Below, in pieces: positions 33,273 through 42,242 of a DNA stretch of 64,000 bases. Numbering within the stretch: position 1 is the stretch's first letter; each line of letters opens with the position of its first letter. Source of the stretch: Terriglobia bacterium (GTDB lineage Bacteria > Acidobacteriota > Terriglobia > Terriglobales > Acidobacteriaceae); contig JAIQFH010000025.1 of the NCBI GenBank assembly GCA_020073385.1, positions 103,077 to 167,076 on the forward strand, read 5' to 3'. A program made the position numbers and the translations under genes. Below the pieces are notes generated by a model. That model saw only the letters and a program-made list of their open reading frames with translations, had not been told where the DNA came from and searched no databases.

Positions 33273-34493
33273 ATTATTCAAGCGAGTGCTCCGATCTCAA
33301 ACCTCACTCCAACCTTAGTCTCTGCGTTAGACCAGCAGGACCATCAATTCGTATCTGCCTTTTCCCTGCTCCATGACGCCATCTCACAGCATGCGTTCCC
33401 AGCAGCCTCGCTGGCCGTGACGCACGCGGGCAAACTGGTGGCCCTGAAATCTTTCGGCAAGTTTGTATTCGAAGACGATCTCGAGGGTGCCCCGTCCTTG
33501 TCGCGATCTTTGCGACAGGGCGGGGATTTTGACTTACCTGTTGAGCCAACCACCCTCTTCGATCTGGCCTCGGTCACCAAAGCGGTCGCGACGACGACCA
33601 TGGCGATGATCCTTTACCAGCGCGGCCTGCTGGAACTGGACGCTCCTCTGTTCGGCACGCTTCCAGAATTCCTTACAGGCAACGATCCACGACGGCGCAC
33701 CGTTACCTTTCGCATGCTGCTGGCGCACTCCTCGGGGCTTCCGGCATACGAAAAGCTCTTCCAGAAGGCGCGAAGCCGCGACGAGTTATTGACGGCGGCT
33801 TTCTCGATGCCGCTGACCGCCGATCCCGGGACGCGCGCGGAATACAGCGATATCGGATTCATCATTCTGGGCATTGCGCTCGAACGTATCGCTGGAGAGC
33901 CGCTGGACACGTTTTGCCGGCGCGAAATCTTTGGGCCATTGGGCATGTCGAATACGACCTTCAACCCGCCCCGAGAGCGCGCCATGATTCCACCAACTGC
34001 CGATGAGCGCGAGGGCGACGTCAGCCCCGCGAAACTACGCAGCACATTTCGCAAACGCATAATTCAGGGGGAAGTACAGGACGAAAACGCGTTCGTCCTG
34101 GGCGGCGTGGCCGGACATGCGGGACTCTTCTCGACCGCTGAAGATGTCGCGCGCTTCGCGCACCTCATGATCTCGGGAGGAAGTCCTATCTTGCGGCCTG
34201 AGACGATCGCATTGTTCACGCGGCGCGAGTCCACTCCTTCTGGAACCTCACGCGCTCTCGGCTGGGACACACCCTCTGCCCCTTCTCAATCGGGCACACA
34301 CTTCGGGGTTCGCTCGTACGGCCACCTCGGATACACAGGAACTTCGCTGTGGATTGATCCGGATCGGCAGTTGTCCATAACGTTGCTGACCAACCGGACG
34401 TGGCCCGACTGCTCCAATCAGGCGATCAAGCAATTGCGGCCTAAGATCCATGATGCAGTTATGGAGAGTATAAAAACTCTTCTTAATCGCTGA
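33273..34493 (+). CDS. S12 serine hydrolase (beta-lactamase family), rare start likely
   Basis: A class C beta-lactamase-like hydrolase. The nucleophile is in DLASVTKAV (Ser100, Lys103 from the proposed start), YSD at about 191-193, and the GHLGYTGTS box near the end. The frame from 33258 on encodes the conserved first helix and strand (HDAISQHAFPAASLAV), but has no ATG, GTG or TTG before the GTG at 33417, which is too late. An ATT at 33273 or 33276 lies 5 or 8 bases after GAGGA, so a rare start is proposed. Bases 33485-33535 are a family E palindrome translated as APSLSRSLRQGGDFDL. The TGA stop lies in a family A repeat. Confidence 0.82.
   Translation: MIQASAPISNLTPTLVSALDQQDHQFVSAFSLLHDAISQHAFPAASLAVTHAGKLVALKSFGKFVFEDDLEGAPSLSRSLRQGGDFDLPVEPTTLFDLASVTKAVATTTMAMILYQRGLLELDAPLFGTLPEFLTGNDPRRRTVTFRMLLAHSSGLPAYEKLFQKARSRDELLTAAFSMPLTADPGTRAEYSDIGFIILGIALERIAGEPLDTFCRREIFGPLGMSNTTFNPPRERAMIPPTADEREGDVSPAKLRSTFRKRIIQGEVQDENAFVLGGVAGHAGLFSTAEDVARFAHLMISGGSPILRPETIALFTRRESTPSGTSRALGWDTPSAPSQSGTHFGVRSYGHLGYTGTSLWIDPDRQLSITLLTNRTWPDCSNQAIKQLRPKIHDAVMESIKTLLNR
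33485..33535. repeat. Family E palindrome inside the S12 hydrolase gene
   Basis: GGGTGCCCC, a hairpin of CTTGTCGCG against TGCGACAGGG, then GGGGATTTTGACTT. The flanks match those of the element in the glycosyltransferase gene at 18537. Confidence 0.75.
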
Positions 34494-34531
34494 GATTGCT
34501 GAGAAATCCCGCCGAGCTTCGCGGAAACAGC
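34482..34531. repeat. Single family A arm at a gene end
   Basis: CTTAATCGCTGAGATTGC, TGAGAAATCCCGCCGAG and a degenerate CTTCGCGGAAACAG. The first TGA is the stop codon of the S12 hydrolase (Leu-Asn-Arg-stop). No inverted partner is recognisable. Confidence 0.7.
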
Positions 34532-34658
34532 GGCAGATTTCCTCTCACTCACGAATCCTCGGAACATCCGCGTTCACTTCAGCGCCGGAGAGCGGCTGCG
34601 ATACACTAATTGGCTCTCTGCTTCCGGGAGCGGCTCAACTCTCGAAAGGCATGCGACT

Positions 34659-35591
34659 TTGACTCCATCCCGGCCCCAGAAGTCTGATCTCCGGCAACTC
34701 CCCACCGAACAGATTCTCGGTACGGCGACGAATCTCGATCAGATGTCGTCGCTCGAAATCGTGCGGCTCATCAACGACCAGGACGCGACCGTCGCAGCCG
34801 CCGTGCGTCGTGCCCTGCCCCAGGTCGCGCGCGCCATCGACGTGGTAGCCGACGGACTGCAGCACGGTGGACGCCTCATCTACGTGGGGGCCGGCACCAG
34901 CGGACGACTTGGGGCGCTTGACGCATCGGAGATTCCGCCCACGTTCAACACCAGCCCGCGGACGGTGCAATACATCATGGCAGGCGGGCCCAGGGCCCTC
35001 GGGTCATCTACGGAGGCCAGCGAAGACGACACGGCAATGGCGGCGCAGGAAATGAAGAAGCGCAAACCTGGCCGGCATGACGTAGTTCTTGGTATTGCGA
35101 CCAGTGGGAGAACACCCTTCACCATCGCCGCGGTCGAATATGCTCGCGGTCGTGGAGCACGTACGATTGCGCTCACCTGCAATCGCAATTCTCCACTCGA
35201 GCGTGCTTCGGAATTTGCGATCGTAACTGAGGTCGGCCCTGAGGTCCTGGCTGGGTCGTCGCGCATGAAAGCGGGCACAGCCCACAAGATGGTCCTGAAC
35301 ATGATCTCTACCGGTGCCATGACGCGGCTGGGCTATGTCTACGGCAACCTGATGGTGAATGTCTGGACGAAGAACGAAAAGTTGGTTCAGCGGGCCATTC
35401 GCATCATCGAGCAAGCAACAGGTTCGGATCATGAAACAGCCGCTCGTGCTCTGAAACAGAGCGGCAACCGGACGCCCGTGGCGGTGGTGATGCTGGCGGC
35501 AAGCGTCCCGCGCTCCAAAGCAGCCGAGGCGTTGAAAAAGAGCAGAGGCCACATCTGCCAGGCCATTGCCATGGCGAAGTCGGGGGCCTGA
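34659..35591 (+). CDS. murQ: N-acetylmuramic acid 6-phosphate etherase
   Basis: Cleaves the lactyl ether of MurNAc-6-phosphate to GlcNAc-6-phosphate and D-lactate, the entry step of MurNAc catabolism. The 310-residue SIS-domain protein has GAGTSGRLGALDASEIPPTF with the catalytic Glu91, the second acidic cluster STEASEDD, and GSSRMKAGTAHKMVLNMIST. TTG at 34659 is the start; AAAGG lies 9 bases upstream and an out-of-frame ATG-CGA-CTT-TGA mini-frame overlaps this leader. It follows the NamZ and S12 genes, and murA is 1.3 kb away. It is tail-to-tail with the ankyrin gene, stop codons touching. Confidence 0.96.
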   Translation: MTPSRPQKSDLRQLPTEQILGTATNLDQMSSLEIVRLINDQDATVAAAVRRALPQVARAIDVVADGLQHGGRLIYVGAGTSGRLGALDASEIPPTFNTSPRTVQYIMAGGPRALGSSTEASEDDTAMAAQEMKKRKPGRHDVVLGIATSGRTPFTIAAVEYARGRGARTIALTCNRNSPLERASEFAIVTEVGPEVLAGSSRMKAGTAHKMVLNMISTGAMTRLGYVYGNLMVNVWTKNEKLVQRAIRIIEQATGSDHETAARALKQSGNRTPVAVVMLAASVPRSKAAEALKKSRGHICQAIAMAKSGA

Positions 35592-36698
35592 TCAGCGCGC
35601 CCCCGGATGCTTTTTCTCCAGCGCGAGTAGATACGCCTCGACCTCCTTCTTGCCTGCGTAATTTGCCCATCCTGCCGGTGTCCCGTCGAACAGGATGTCT
35701 TTCACATCCAGTTTCGCGCCGCGTTCCACCAGGAGCTGGACCACGTCCAGATGCCCGTTTCCGGCCGCCTGGTGTAACGGCGTCGAGTGCGAATGGCCGC
35801 CGACCGGATTGAATCGATTCGGATCTTCGCCGGCATCCAGCAACTCTCGCACGATTTCCAGGTATCCATACTGCGACGCGATGGCCAAGGCCAAGTGGCG
35901 CTTTTCCGGGTCCGCATTTGGAAGTAAGCGCCGGGCATCTTCGGTGTGCCCCAGAGCCGCGGCCAGCGGGAGGGTGATTCGGGCTCCGCGGCCCAGAAGC
36001 GCATCAACGGCCTGCAATTCGCATAGGACGGCCGCGCTCTCGGCGGCCCTGTCCGCATCTGCTCCACGGTCGCAAAGTAGGTTGACCAAATCAATCTGCA
36101 CGCCACATTCGCGAGGAACTCTCCCAGTCGCAACCAACATCAACGTCTCATTGAGTGAAGATTGATCTGCGCCCGCGTCCAGAATGACTTTCGTGATTTC
36201 TGCGATGTTCTTGGGCAACTTGCCGTGGCGCACCGGATTTTCGGCTACAAATTCCAACAGTGCGGGATTGCGGAAGTAGTTTCCACCTTCGAATGCGACG
36301 TGCTGGCGTGCGAGATTCGGGTGCCGCTTGAGATGCCCTCGCAATCCGTCTGCGTCGCCGGCATCGAGGAATTCAACCGCACGGCGGAAGGTGGCGTCTT
36401 CAATTCGCTCGTGATGCGGCAGGTTGAGTTGATCGCTGGGCTGGGGTCGCTCAACGCGGCGCTTCAGTTTCGTCCAACTCGAAAATCCGCACTCACGCGC
36501 GATCGTGAGTTGCGCATCGCTCAGAGTCAAATGCGCGGCGAATATCTCGGCATCCGAGGCTTTGGCCCAGCGCGGATGAAACTCCCGGATTCTCTGCGCC
36601 ACGGCCGGGTCGTGCGCGGCGTGACCCTTCAGCAGGTCCTTGGCCTGATATTTGAGGTGTTGGAGGCTAGGTTTTTCAGGGAGAGGTCTTACGGGCAT
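35592..36698 (-). CDS. Ankyrin repeat protein
   Basis: A 368-residue cytoplasmic protein. The first 90 residues contain KYQAKDLLKGHAAHDP and LTIARECGFSSWTKLKRRV, a motif that often precedes ankyrin repeats in soil bacteria. Ankyrin units follow: ALAIASQYGYLEIVRELLDA, TPLHQAAGNGHLDVVQLLVE and a degenerate N-terminal set. ATG 36698 has AAGGAAG seven bases upstream and is preferred to the longer frame. Its partner is unknown. It is convergent with murQ and divergent from murA. Confidence 0.82.
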   Translation of the reverse strand: MPVRPLPEKPSLQHLKYQAKDLLKGHAAHDPAVAQRIREFHPRWAKASDAEIFAAHLTLSDAQLTIARECGFSSWTKLKRRVERPQPSDQLNLPHHERIEDATFRRAVEFLDAGDADGLRGHLKRHPNLARQHVAFEGGNYFRNPALLEFVAENPVRHGKLPKNIAEITKVILDAGADQSSLNETLMLVATGRVPRECGVQIDLVNLLCDRGADADRAAESAAVLCELQAVDALLGRGARITLPLAAALGHTEDARRLLPNADPEKRHLALAIASQYGYLEIVRELLDAGEDPNRFNPVGGHSHSTPLHQAAGNGHLDVVQLLVERGAKLDVKDILFDGTPAGWANYAGKKEVEAYLLALEKKHPGAR

Positions 36699-36924
36699 AC
36701 GAACTTCCTTTCGTGCGCCCGAGGTCCGCATTTTACCGGGCAGAAAGTCAGTTCGTGATCCGGATTGTAGAAAGCAAGGTGGACTTCTGTCCTCTCCGCG
36801 GACCGGACGCGCCCTTCTGCGCTGCGCGCGATCTTAGCACATCCTGAGGACCAAGCCCTCCCGTGCTTTCCCAATCAACAACGCGACTCGACTCCTCCGC
36901 TACAATCCACTCAAGGACGCATTC

Positions 36925-38220
36925 ATGGATAAGTTTGTGATTCGCGGCGGAGAGCCGCTGCTCGGTACGGTCCGCGTAAGCGGCGCGAAGAATGCCGCGC
37001 TTCCCTGCATGGCCGCGGCGCTGCTGACCGATCAACCGGTCATTCTCGAAAATATCCCGCAGGTGCGCGATATCCAGACCACCCGCAATCTGCTGGCCGC
37101 GATGGGCGCCGACGTCGAACTCGGCTACGGACGCGCGCACCATCGCACGACGATTCATTGCGAGAAGCTCGCCACGCCTGAGGCGTCGTACGAACTGGTA
37201 AAGACCATGCGGGCGTCGACGCTCGTGTTGGGACCGCTGGTCGCACGTTGTGGAAGAGCGCGGGTTTCGCTACCCGGAGGATGCGCCATCGGCGCGCGTC
37301 CCATTGATCTTCACATCAAGGGACTGGAACAACTCGGGGCAAAGATCACTCAGGAGCATGGCTACATCGAGGCCAAGGCCGACCACCTCAAGGGCACGGA
37401 GATCGTTTTCGACAAGATCACCGTCACCGGGACCGAAGACTTGCTGATGGCGGCGACTCTCGCCGAGGGCGAGACGATCCTGCAGAACTCCGCGCGCGAA
37501 CCGGAAGTGGCCGACCTCGCCGACCTGCTCAACAAGATGGGTGCAAAGATCGAAGGGGCGGGCACGCCTACCATTCGCGTGAAAGGCGTGAGTAAGCTGA
37601 AAGGCGCGAAGCACAGAATCATTTCGGACCGCATTGAGGCGGGCACGTTCATCATCGCGGGCGCGATGACCGGCGGAGATCTAAACGTGGCGGGGTGCGA
37701 ACCATCCCACCTCGACGCACTGCTCAGCAAGTTGCACGAAGTGGGAGTGAAGACGAAGGCTTCTGCCGATGCCGTTCGCGTGATGGGCGACAATCCCTTT
37801 ACCGCAGCCGACATGAGCACGGAGGAGCATCCCGGCTTTCCCACTGATTGCCAGGCCCAATACATGGCAATGGTCACACAGGCCGAGGGAACCTCGGTTA
37901 TCACGGAGAATATCTTCGAGAATCGATTCATGCATGCGCAGGAACTGGTGCGCATGGGAGCGAATATCAAGATTGAGGGGCGCCGAGCGGTGGTGCGCGG
38001 CAAGACTCCGCTAAGCGCAGCCGCAGTGCTGGCAAGCGACCTCCGCGCGTCGGCGTCGCTCGTATTGGCCGCCCTGGTGGCGGATGGTGAGACAATCATC
38101 GACCGCGTCTACCACATCGATCGGGGTTACGAACATATCGAAGAAAAGCTCAAGGCAGTCGGCGCACAGATCCGCCGTATCGGAGAGATGTTCCCCAAGA
38201 AGGCCGTCGCCGCGAAGTGA
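36925..38220 (+). CDS. murA: UDP-N-acetylglucosamine 1-carboxyvinyltransferase
   Basis: First committed enzyme of peptidoglycan synthesis: adds enolpyruvate from PEP to UDP-GlcNAc. The 431 residues show SGAKNAALPCMAAALL with the conserved Lys-Asn, the mobile loop Cys120 in LPGGCAIGARP (fosfomycin target), and the RADLRAS-type end seen as DLRASASLVLAAL with GYEHIEEKLKAVG. Length is normal for the family. AAGGACG lies before the ATG. The 226-bp gap upstream carries its promoter region and no other gene. Confidence 0.97.
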   Translation: MDKFVIRGGEPLLGTVRVSGAKNAALPCMAAALLTDQPVILENIPQVRDIQTTRNLLAAMGADVELGYGRAHHRTTIHCEKLATPEASYELVKTMRASTLVLGPLVARCGRARVSLPGGCAIGARPIDLHIKGLEQLGAKITQEHGYIEAKADHLKGTEIVFDKITVTGTEDLLMAATLAEGETILQNSAREPEVADLADLLNKMGAKIEGAGTPTIRVKGVSKLKGAKHRIISDRIEAGTFIIAGAMTGGDLNVAGCEPSHLDALLSKLHEVGVKTKASADAVRVMGDNPFTAADMSTEEHPGFPTDCQAQYMAMVTQAEGTSVITENIFENRFMHAQELVRMGANIKIEGRRAVVRGKTPLSAAAVLASDLRASASLVLAALVADGETIIDRVYHIDRGYEHIEEKLKAVGAQIRRIGEMFPKKAVAAK

Positions 38221-38308
38221 AATGGCCGATGGGCCCCCGACAACGTCAATGCGTGACATTTAGATTTTTCGCAAGTTGACGTGCGCAGCCACGAAAGCCT
38301 GAAGACCG

Positions 38309-38818
38309 CTACTCCCGCGTCAACCTCCTAATCAGCTCCTGATGTTGTGGAAATGCTGCCACCAACTCCGCCCTCTTCCCCATCTCAAAATCTTCGAAAT
38401 CGAATCCCGGCGCTACTGTACATCCCACCAGCGCATACGACTTCCAATCCCAAACGTGGGAGGCAAACCAGCACCCCGCGGGTACTACTGCCTGAAGGGT
38501 TTGCTCCACGTCCGGCGCTCTTCCTAGAAAAATCGTCGAGTGCTTCCCACTGGGGTCGATCACATGCACCATGAGCGGCGACCCGGTATAGAAGTGCCAC
38601 ACCTCATCCGACCGCAGCCGGTGAAACGCCGAGAAGTTCCTCCCTTCTAGCAAGAAGTAAATCGCCGTCGAAGCCGCCCGTGCCCCACCAAATCCCGCGG
38701 GCAGCGCCTCACGCGCGATCGTCACCTCAGAGCGGTAGGTCTGCCGGAAATATCCACCCTCCGGATGCGGCTCCAGCCCCAGCCGCTCCACCCAATACTT
38801 GGCGTTCTTTTCCAACAT
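38309..38818 (-). CDS. Cupin domain protein (DUF985 family)
   Basis: A 169-residue protein of the cupin_5/DUF985 family: GLEPHPEGGYFRQTYRS at the N-terminus, TAIYFLLEGRNFSAFHRLRS, EVWHFYTGSPLMVHVIDP and VPAGCWFASHVWDW. The His and Glu residues of the double-stranded beta-helix could hold a metal. Some relatives act on sugar or uronate compounds, but the reaction here is unknown. ATG 38818 follows GAGG by 4 bases; a TTG five codons earlier is also possible. Confidence 0.88.
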   Translation of the reverse strand: MLEKNAKYWVERLGLEPHPEGGYFRQTYRSEVTIAREALPAGFGGARAASTAIYFLLEGRNFSAFHRLRSDEVWHFYTGSPLMVHVIDPSGKHSTIFLGRAPDVEQTLQAVVPAGCWFASHVWDWKSYALVGCTVAPGFDFEDFEMGKRAELVAAFPQHQELIRRLTRE

Positions 38819-38931
38819 TCCACCTCGCCGCAAATCAATTTTCCACCAATTGCCCTAGCCAGCCTGTTTTTTGCGGAATCTCCCGAAACGTTTTCGCCCC
38901 TTCCCTCACTATCCCGAATAAGAGGTATCTC

Positions 38932-39306
38932 ATGTCTGTCCGGCCAATTGATCCTGCCCATGAACTCGATGTTGCCTGGATTATCGCTCTCTGGTTAGCC
39001 ATCCACGGAGGTGATCCGAAGCCGGAAGTCATCGCGGCTCAAGCCGTGGCTGCCACGGCTCACTATGTCAACGGAACGGGACGTCCGTTTTTCGGCTTCG
39101 AACAACTGAAGGCCCAGTTCGGGCAACTCGGAGTCACCGTGACGGAACGCACCAAGCGCGAGCTTTCATCCGGCAAGACTCAGCCCCAGAAAGTGGACGA
39201 CGGCGAAGCCCGCGAGTTCCACATTCAACAGTATTGCTTCAAATTCGAAGGAGCGACCATCTGCAACGAATTACCCGTCCTTACCCACCTGCGAACTGCG
39301 GCCTGA
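38932..39306 (+). CDS. Hypothetical protein
   Basis: A 124-residue soluble protein beginning MSVRPIDPAHELDVAWIIAL. AGAGG lies 7 bases before this ATG, which is why it is preferred to the long open frame starting at 38680. It has HGGDPKPEVIAAQAVAATAH and EFHIQQYCFKFEGATICNEL, a mixed helix/strand pattern, with two cysteines near the end. No family is recognised. It stands between the cupin gene and a family E hairpin. Confidence 0.6.
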   Translation: MSVRPIDPAHELDVAWIIALWLAIHGGDPKPEVIAAQAVAATAHYVNGTGRPFFGFEQLKAQFGQLGVTVTERTKRELSSGKTQPQKVDDGEAREFHIQQYCFKFEGATICNELPVLTHLRTAA

Positions 39307-39357
39307 AGCGCTAGTGGGTTCCCACCTTCCAGGATCTCCTGCCTTACGCGGAGCGCC

Positions 39358-39386
39358 CCCACCCTTGCATCCTCGGCAAGGGTGGG
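39358..39386. repeat. Family E-like hairpin
   Basis: CCCACCCTTG (39358-39367) and CAAGGGTGGG (39377-39386) pair perfectly over a 9-base loop between two convergent hypothetical genes, a position suited to a terminator. Confidence 0.6.
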
Positions 39387-39421
39387 ATTGGATTGGATTC
39401 CTCTGAGCGCGGCCTACGTTG

Positions 39422-39985
39422 CTACTTCTTCACCAACAGTCCCAGCACGGGCAATATCATCGTGACCCCAAAGACCACGCCCAGCGTCCAATTCAGCCAT
39501 TTCTTCGGCTGGTTCACCCAGTAGCACAGAATCACCGATAACAACAGCGCCTGCGGAACCACTTCGAGCCAGCCCTTCATCTGCCCCAAAGGCGATGCGA
39601 GGGTATAGATCATCCCCTCCACGGAGCCCGAGGCTGGACCGAATGTGCTCAGAATTCCCAGCGCCACGAGCAGCCACCACATCACAAGCCAGCCGCGCTT
39701 TCTTCCGAATAGGGCTCCTCGTATGGGATAAAACGCCAGCGCAAAAATCAGACCGCGGATCGGCTGCAGCAGCGGCCCCGCCATGACCCAAGGATCGCTC
39801 AGCTGGCGCATGTAACAAGCCACCTCCGGACGCGCGAAGGCCTCTTTGTAGTTCATCGCGGTCGACGCGATGATGCCCATGAACATGTAGGTGATCGTGT
39901 GAGCGACCGCGGTTTTGGCAAATAGTTCGGAGAAGGCTGGAATGCGGGTCTGTGTCGGGGGAAAGGTCACGGCGGTTTCGTTCAC
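39422..39985 (-). CDS. Hypothetical polytopic membrane protein
   Basis: A 187-residue protein with four to five hydrophobic segments (HTITYMFMGIIASTAMNY, GLIFALAFYPIRGALF, WLVMWWLLVALGILSTF, LNWTLGVVFGVTMILPVLGL). GTG 39985 is chosen for GGAG six bases upstream; the frame opens earlier at 40207. No motif of a known transporter or enzyme was found. The 320 bases between it and the next gene hold only leader sequence. Confidence 0.6.
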   Translation of the reverse strand: MNETAVTFPPTQTRIPAFSELFAKTAVAHTITYMFMGIIASTAMNYKEAFARPEVACYMRQLSDPWVMAGPLLQPIRGLIFALAFYPIRGALFGRKRGWLVMWWLLVALGILSTFGPASGSVEGMIYTLASPLGQMKGWLEVVPQALLLSVILCYWVNQPKKWLNWTLGVVFGVTMILPVLGLLVKK

Positions 39986-40308
39986 GAAGCGCTCCGCAGT
40001 TTGGGTGTCGGCCCGACGAAAGGGCAGTCGTCCACGCCACGAGGCTACGGGGTGGGAAGGTGCAAGAGCAATGATCCAGATCACGTTCTCACCGCTAGGA
40101 TCTCTGCATCTCTTGTATAGGAGGCTGCTCTCTCCTAAGCGAAAGGCAACCGCAAGGGCCAAACGGGCGAGGAGACATAAAGGAATCCGTGCATGTACTC
40201 GATCCATTCGGACCAGGGGCCATGAGTGTCACTCCCGGGTTGCAGCCTTTCAGTTAGAATGTTGCCGCACCAAATAAATCCATATCGGTCATGTCAGGAA
40301 AGGATGCC

Positions 40309-41028
40309 ATGAAAACGGCGAGCCTTGCCCACACACGATCCGCAGTGAAAAAGAGCAGCCTCTTTTCCGCGCGCGGCGAGAACACGAGAGTGAGTTTCTG
40401 CCGAAGGCGCATGGGCCTGATTGCGGCCTTGTTTTTGCTGGCGCTGCTGTCGGCTTGCTCGTCGGACTCGAACAAGCCGGCCGAGGAAGTGAAGCCTGAA
40501 GTCAAGGGGCCCGAACTGTTGACGGCGCGTTCGGGGTTTCAAAAGCTGTACATAGCGGCGCGCGGCTGGAACCAGGACGCTCGGCCCTACAGGATCGATT
40601 CGTTGGTGACCAAAGATGGCAACGGGCATGACGGCAAATGGGCCGTGTGGCGGGGCGGCTTCGCTTCCGCGGCGCAGCGCTCGGCCAAGACTTATGTCTG
40701 GTCCGGCAGCGCGGCGGAGGGTGCGCCGGCGCGCGGCATAAATCCTGGAATCGAGGACAGCTATAGTCCGACCAATGCCTCTACGCAGACGTGGGACATT
40801 CAGTTCTTAAAGATCGATTCAGACCAGGCACTGGCCACGGCTCAGAAACACGGCGGCGATAAGGTCCTGGAAAAAAACCCGGACACGCCCGTGACTTATG
40901 TGTGTGACTGGAACCACAACACCAATCAACTGATCTGGCACGTCATCTTTGGTCCGAACCGCGAAGGCTCGAAGCTTACGGTGTCGGTCGACGCATCCAC
41001 GGGCGAGTTCATCCGGGTGGAGAAGTAG
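40309..41028 (+). CDS. Lipoprotein of unknown function
   Basis: A 239-residue predicted lipoprotein: a long basic start, then MGLIAALFLLALLSAC with the lipobox Cys, an acidic linker (EEVKPEVKGPE), and a globular domain with WNQDARPYRIDSLVT, KWAVWRGGFASAAQ and NQLIWHVIFGPNREGSK. AAAGGA lies 5 bases before ATG 40309. The last strand (LTVSVDASTGEFIRVEK) resembles the PepSY-like end of some exported proteins, but this is weak. The function is unknown. Confidence 0.7.
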   Translation: MKTASLAHTRSAVKKSSLFSARGENTRVSFCRRRMGLIAALFLLALLSACSSDSNKPAEEVKPEVKGPELLTARSGFQKLYIAARGWNQDARPYRIDSLVTKDGNGHDGKWAVWRGGFASAAQRSAKTYVWSGSAAEGAPARGINPGIEDSYSPTNASTQTWDIQFLKIDSDQALATAQKHGGDKVLEKNPDTPVTYVCDWNHNTNQLIWHVIFGPNREGSKLTVSVDASTGEFIRVEK

Positions 41029-41061
41029 AACTTCACCCTAACCGGGAGGAATGGCACAGGC

Positions 41062-41310
41062 CTAGCGCTCGGAATCTTCGGTGCGTTTGAGTTGGACTTC
41101 AAGCACGCTGAAGAATCGATAGAGTGCTTGCGAGGACACAATAGCTTTTTTCAACTCCCTGCGCTCGCTGAAAGCGACGATGTCTTCGGGTGAGTACTGG
41201 AGGCGAATGCGATCTGCAGCGCAGTGAGCGCTGAGGATTTCGACTCCCGCGGCGGTGACTTCGGCCTTCAGGCGGGCAACGTCAAGCTGCTTTCTACTTC
41301 CGGACTGCAT
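41062..41310 (-). CDS. Small hypothetical protein
   Basis: An 82-residue, highly charged, mostly helical protein (QLDVARLKAEVTAAGVEIL, DIVAFSERRELKKAIVSSQ). The start is uncertain: ATG 41310 has a distant GGAG, and the frame is open to 41415. No family is recognised. It is divergent from the TetR gene with about 200 bases between; a small regulator is possible but unproven. Confidence 0.4.
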   Translation of the reverse strand: MQSGSRKQLDVARLKAEVTAAGVEILSAHCAADRIRLQYSPEDIVAFSERRELKKAIVSSQALYRFFSVLEVQLKRTEDSER

Positions 41311-41512
41311 TCTGCGGCGGCTCCTTTTCGTTTCGTCTGTTACGCGGAGGGCACGCAGGTGAGTCCCGGGATTCGTATTGGGAGGACTGCCATTCAGGAA
41401 CCCAGCGGGACTCACCCTGCGAGGTCGTTCGTTCTGTTTCGATGGATTAAGTATACATCGTTACTAATACGCCGTTGAAGGAATAAGTTACCGAAGTTTG
41501 CCCGGAGGCAAC

Positions 41513-42184
41513 GTGCCGCGTCATCCTGATCCCGAGTTGGAAGACCGAATTTTGACGGCGGCGTCGCGGCTGTGGGCGCGTGGCGGAGAAAAGAAGCTGA
41601 CCATGCGGGCCGTCGCGAGCGCAGCGGAAACAACCACGCCCACGGTGTACGAACGCTACCGCGACCGGGCCGACATTCTGCGCGCCCTGCGATTGAAGGC
41701 GCGCCGCGAACTGTTCGCCGCACTGAGCCCAACCCGCACCCTGGCAGGGGCGGTTCAAGGATACTTGGACTTCGCGCTAGACAATCCACACGGATATGAG
41801 GTTTTGTTTGATGGCGTCGGAAAGCCTCCTTCGCTTCATGAACCGTGGCCATCGTTCAACCTGATGCGGCAACGACTCGCGGAGGAACTTGGGGGTACAC
41901 CGAGGCAACACAATCGCCTCATGCTGGCGATCTGGTCGCTGATGCATGGCACGGCGATGCTGATCATTCGCGGTGGGTTCGAGGGAGCCCTGCGCACGCA
42001 AGCGGTACACGCCTGTCTTGATACGGTGCAGGTGATCGTTCGAGCGACAGCGCGGTCGAAGTCTTTCGTGCATTCCGGGCCCAAGTGGCCAGCGACCCTG
42101 GTCTTGGGTGAAGGGGAACGCAGCTCGACAGGCAACGGCAATCAAAAAGAAAAGAGCGGTCGAACGGGCAAGCGCCGGGCGTGA
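41513..42184 (+). CDS. TetR family transcriptional regulator
   Basis: A 223-residue regulator. The N-terminal helix-turn-helix reads EDRILTAASRLWARGGEK, TMRAVASAAETTTPTVYERY and RDRADILRALRLKAR. The C-terminal ligand domain includes YLDFALDNPHGYEVLFDGVG and MLAIWSLMHGTAMLIIRGGF, a pattern of the TetR_C_33-like group. GTG 41513 is used because GGAGG lies 4 bases before it; a TTG five codons earlier is weaker. The last 30 residues are basic and disordered. The target is not obvious: neighbours are hypothetical. Confidence 0.88.
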   Translation: MPRHPDPELEDRILTAASRLWARGGEKKLTMRAVASAAETTTPTVYERYRDRADILRALRLKARRELFAALSPTRTLAGAVQGYLDFALDNPHGYEVLFDGVGKPPSLHEPWPSFNLMRQRLAEELGGTPRQHNRLMLAIWSLMHGTAMLIIRGGFEGALRTQAVHACLDTVQVIVRATARSKSFVHSGPKWPATLVLGEGERSSTGNGNQKEKSGRTGKRRA

Positions 42185-42242
42185 CGAGAATTCCGCCTGC
42201 GAACTGCGCCGGGGGCGCAATGCCAGATCGAATTCCCGGACC

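Noticed and set aside
38680..38931. N-terminal extension of the hypothetical at 38932
   Set aside because: AGAGG directly precedes ATG 38932, and the extension overlaps the cupin gene start on the other strand.
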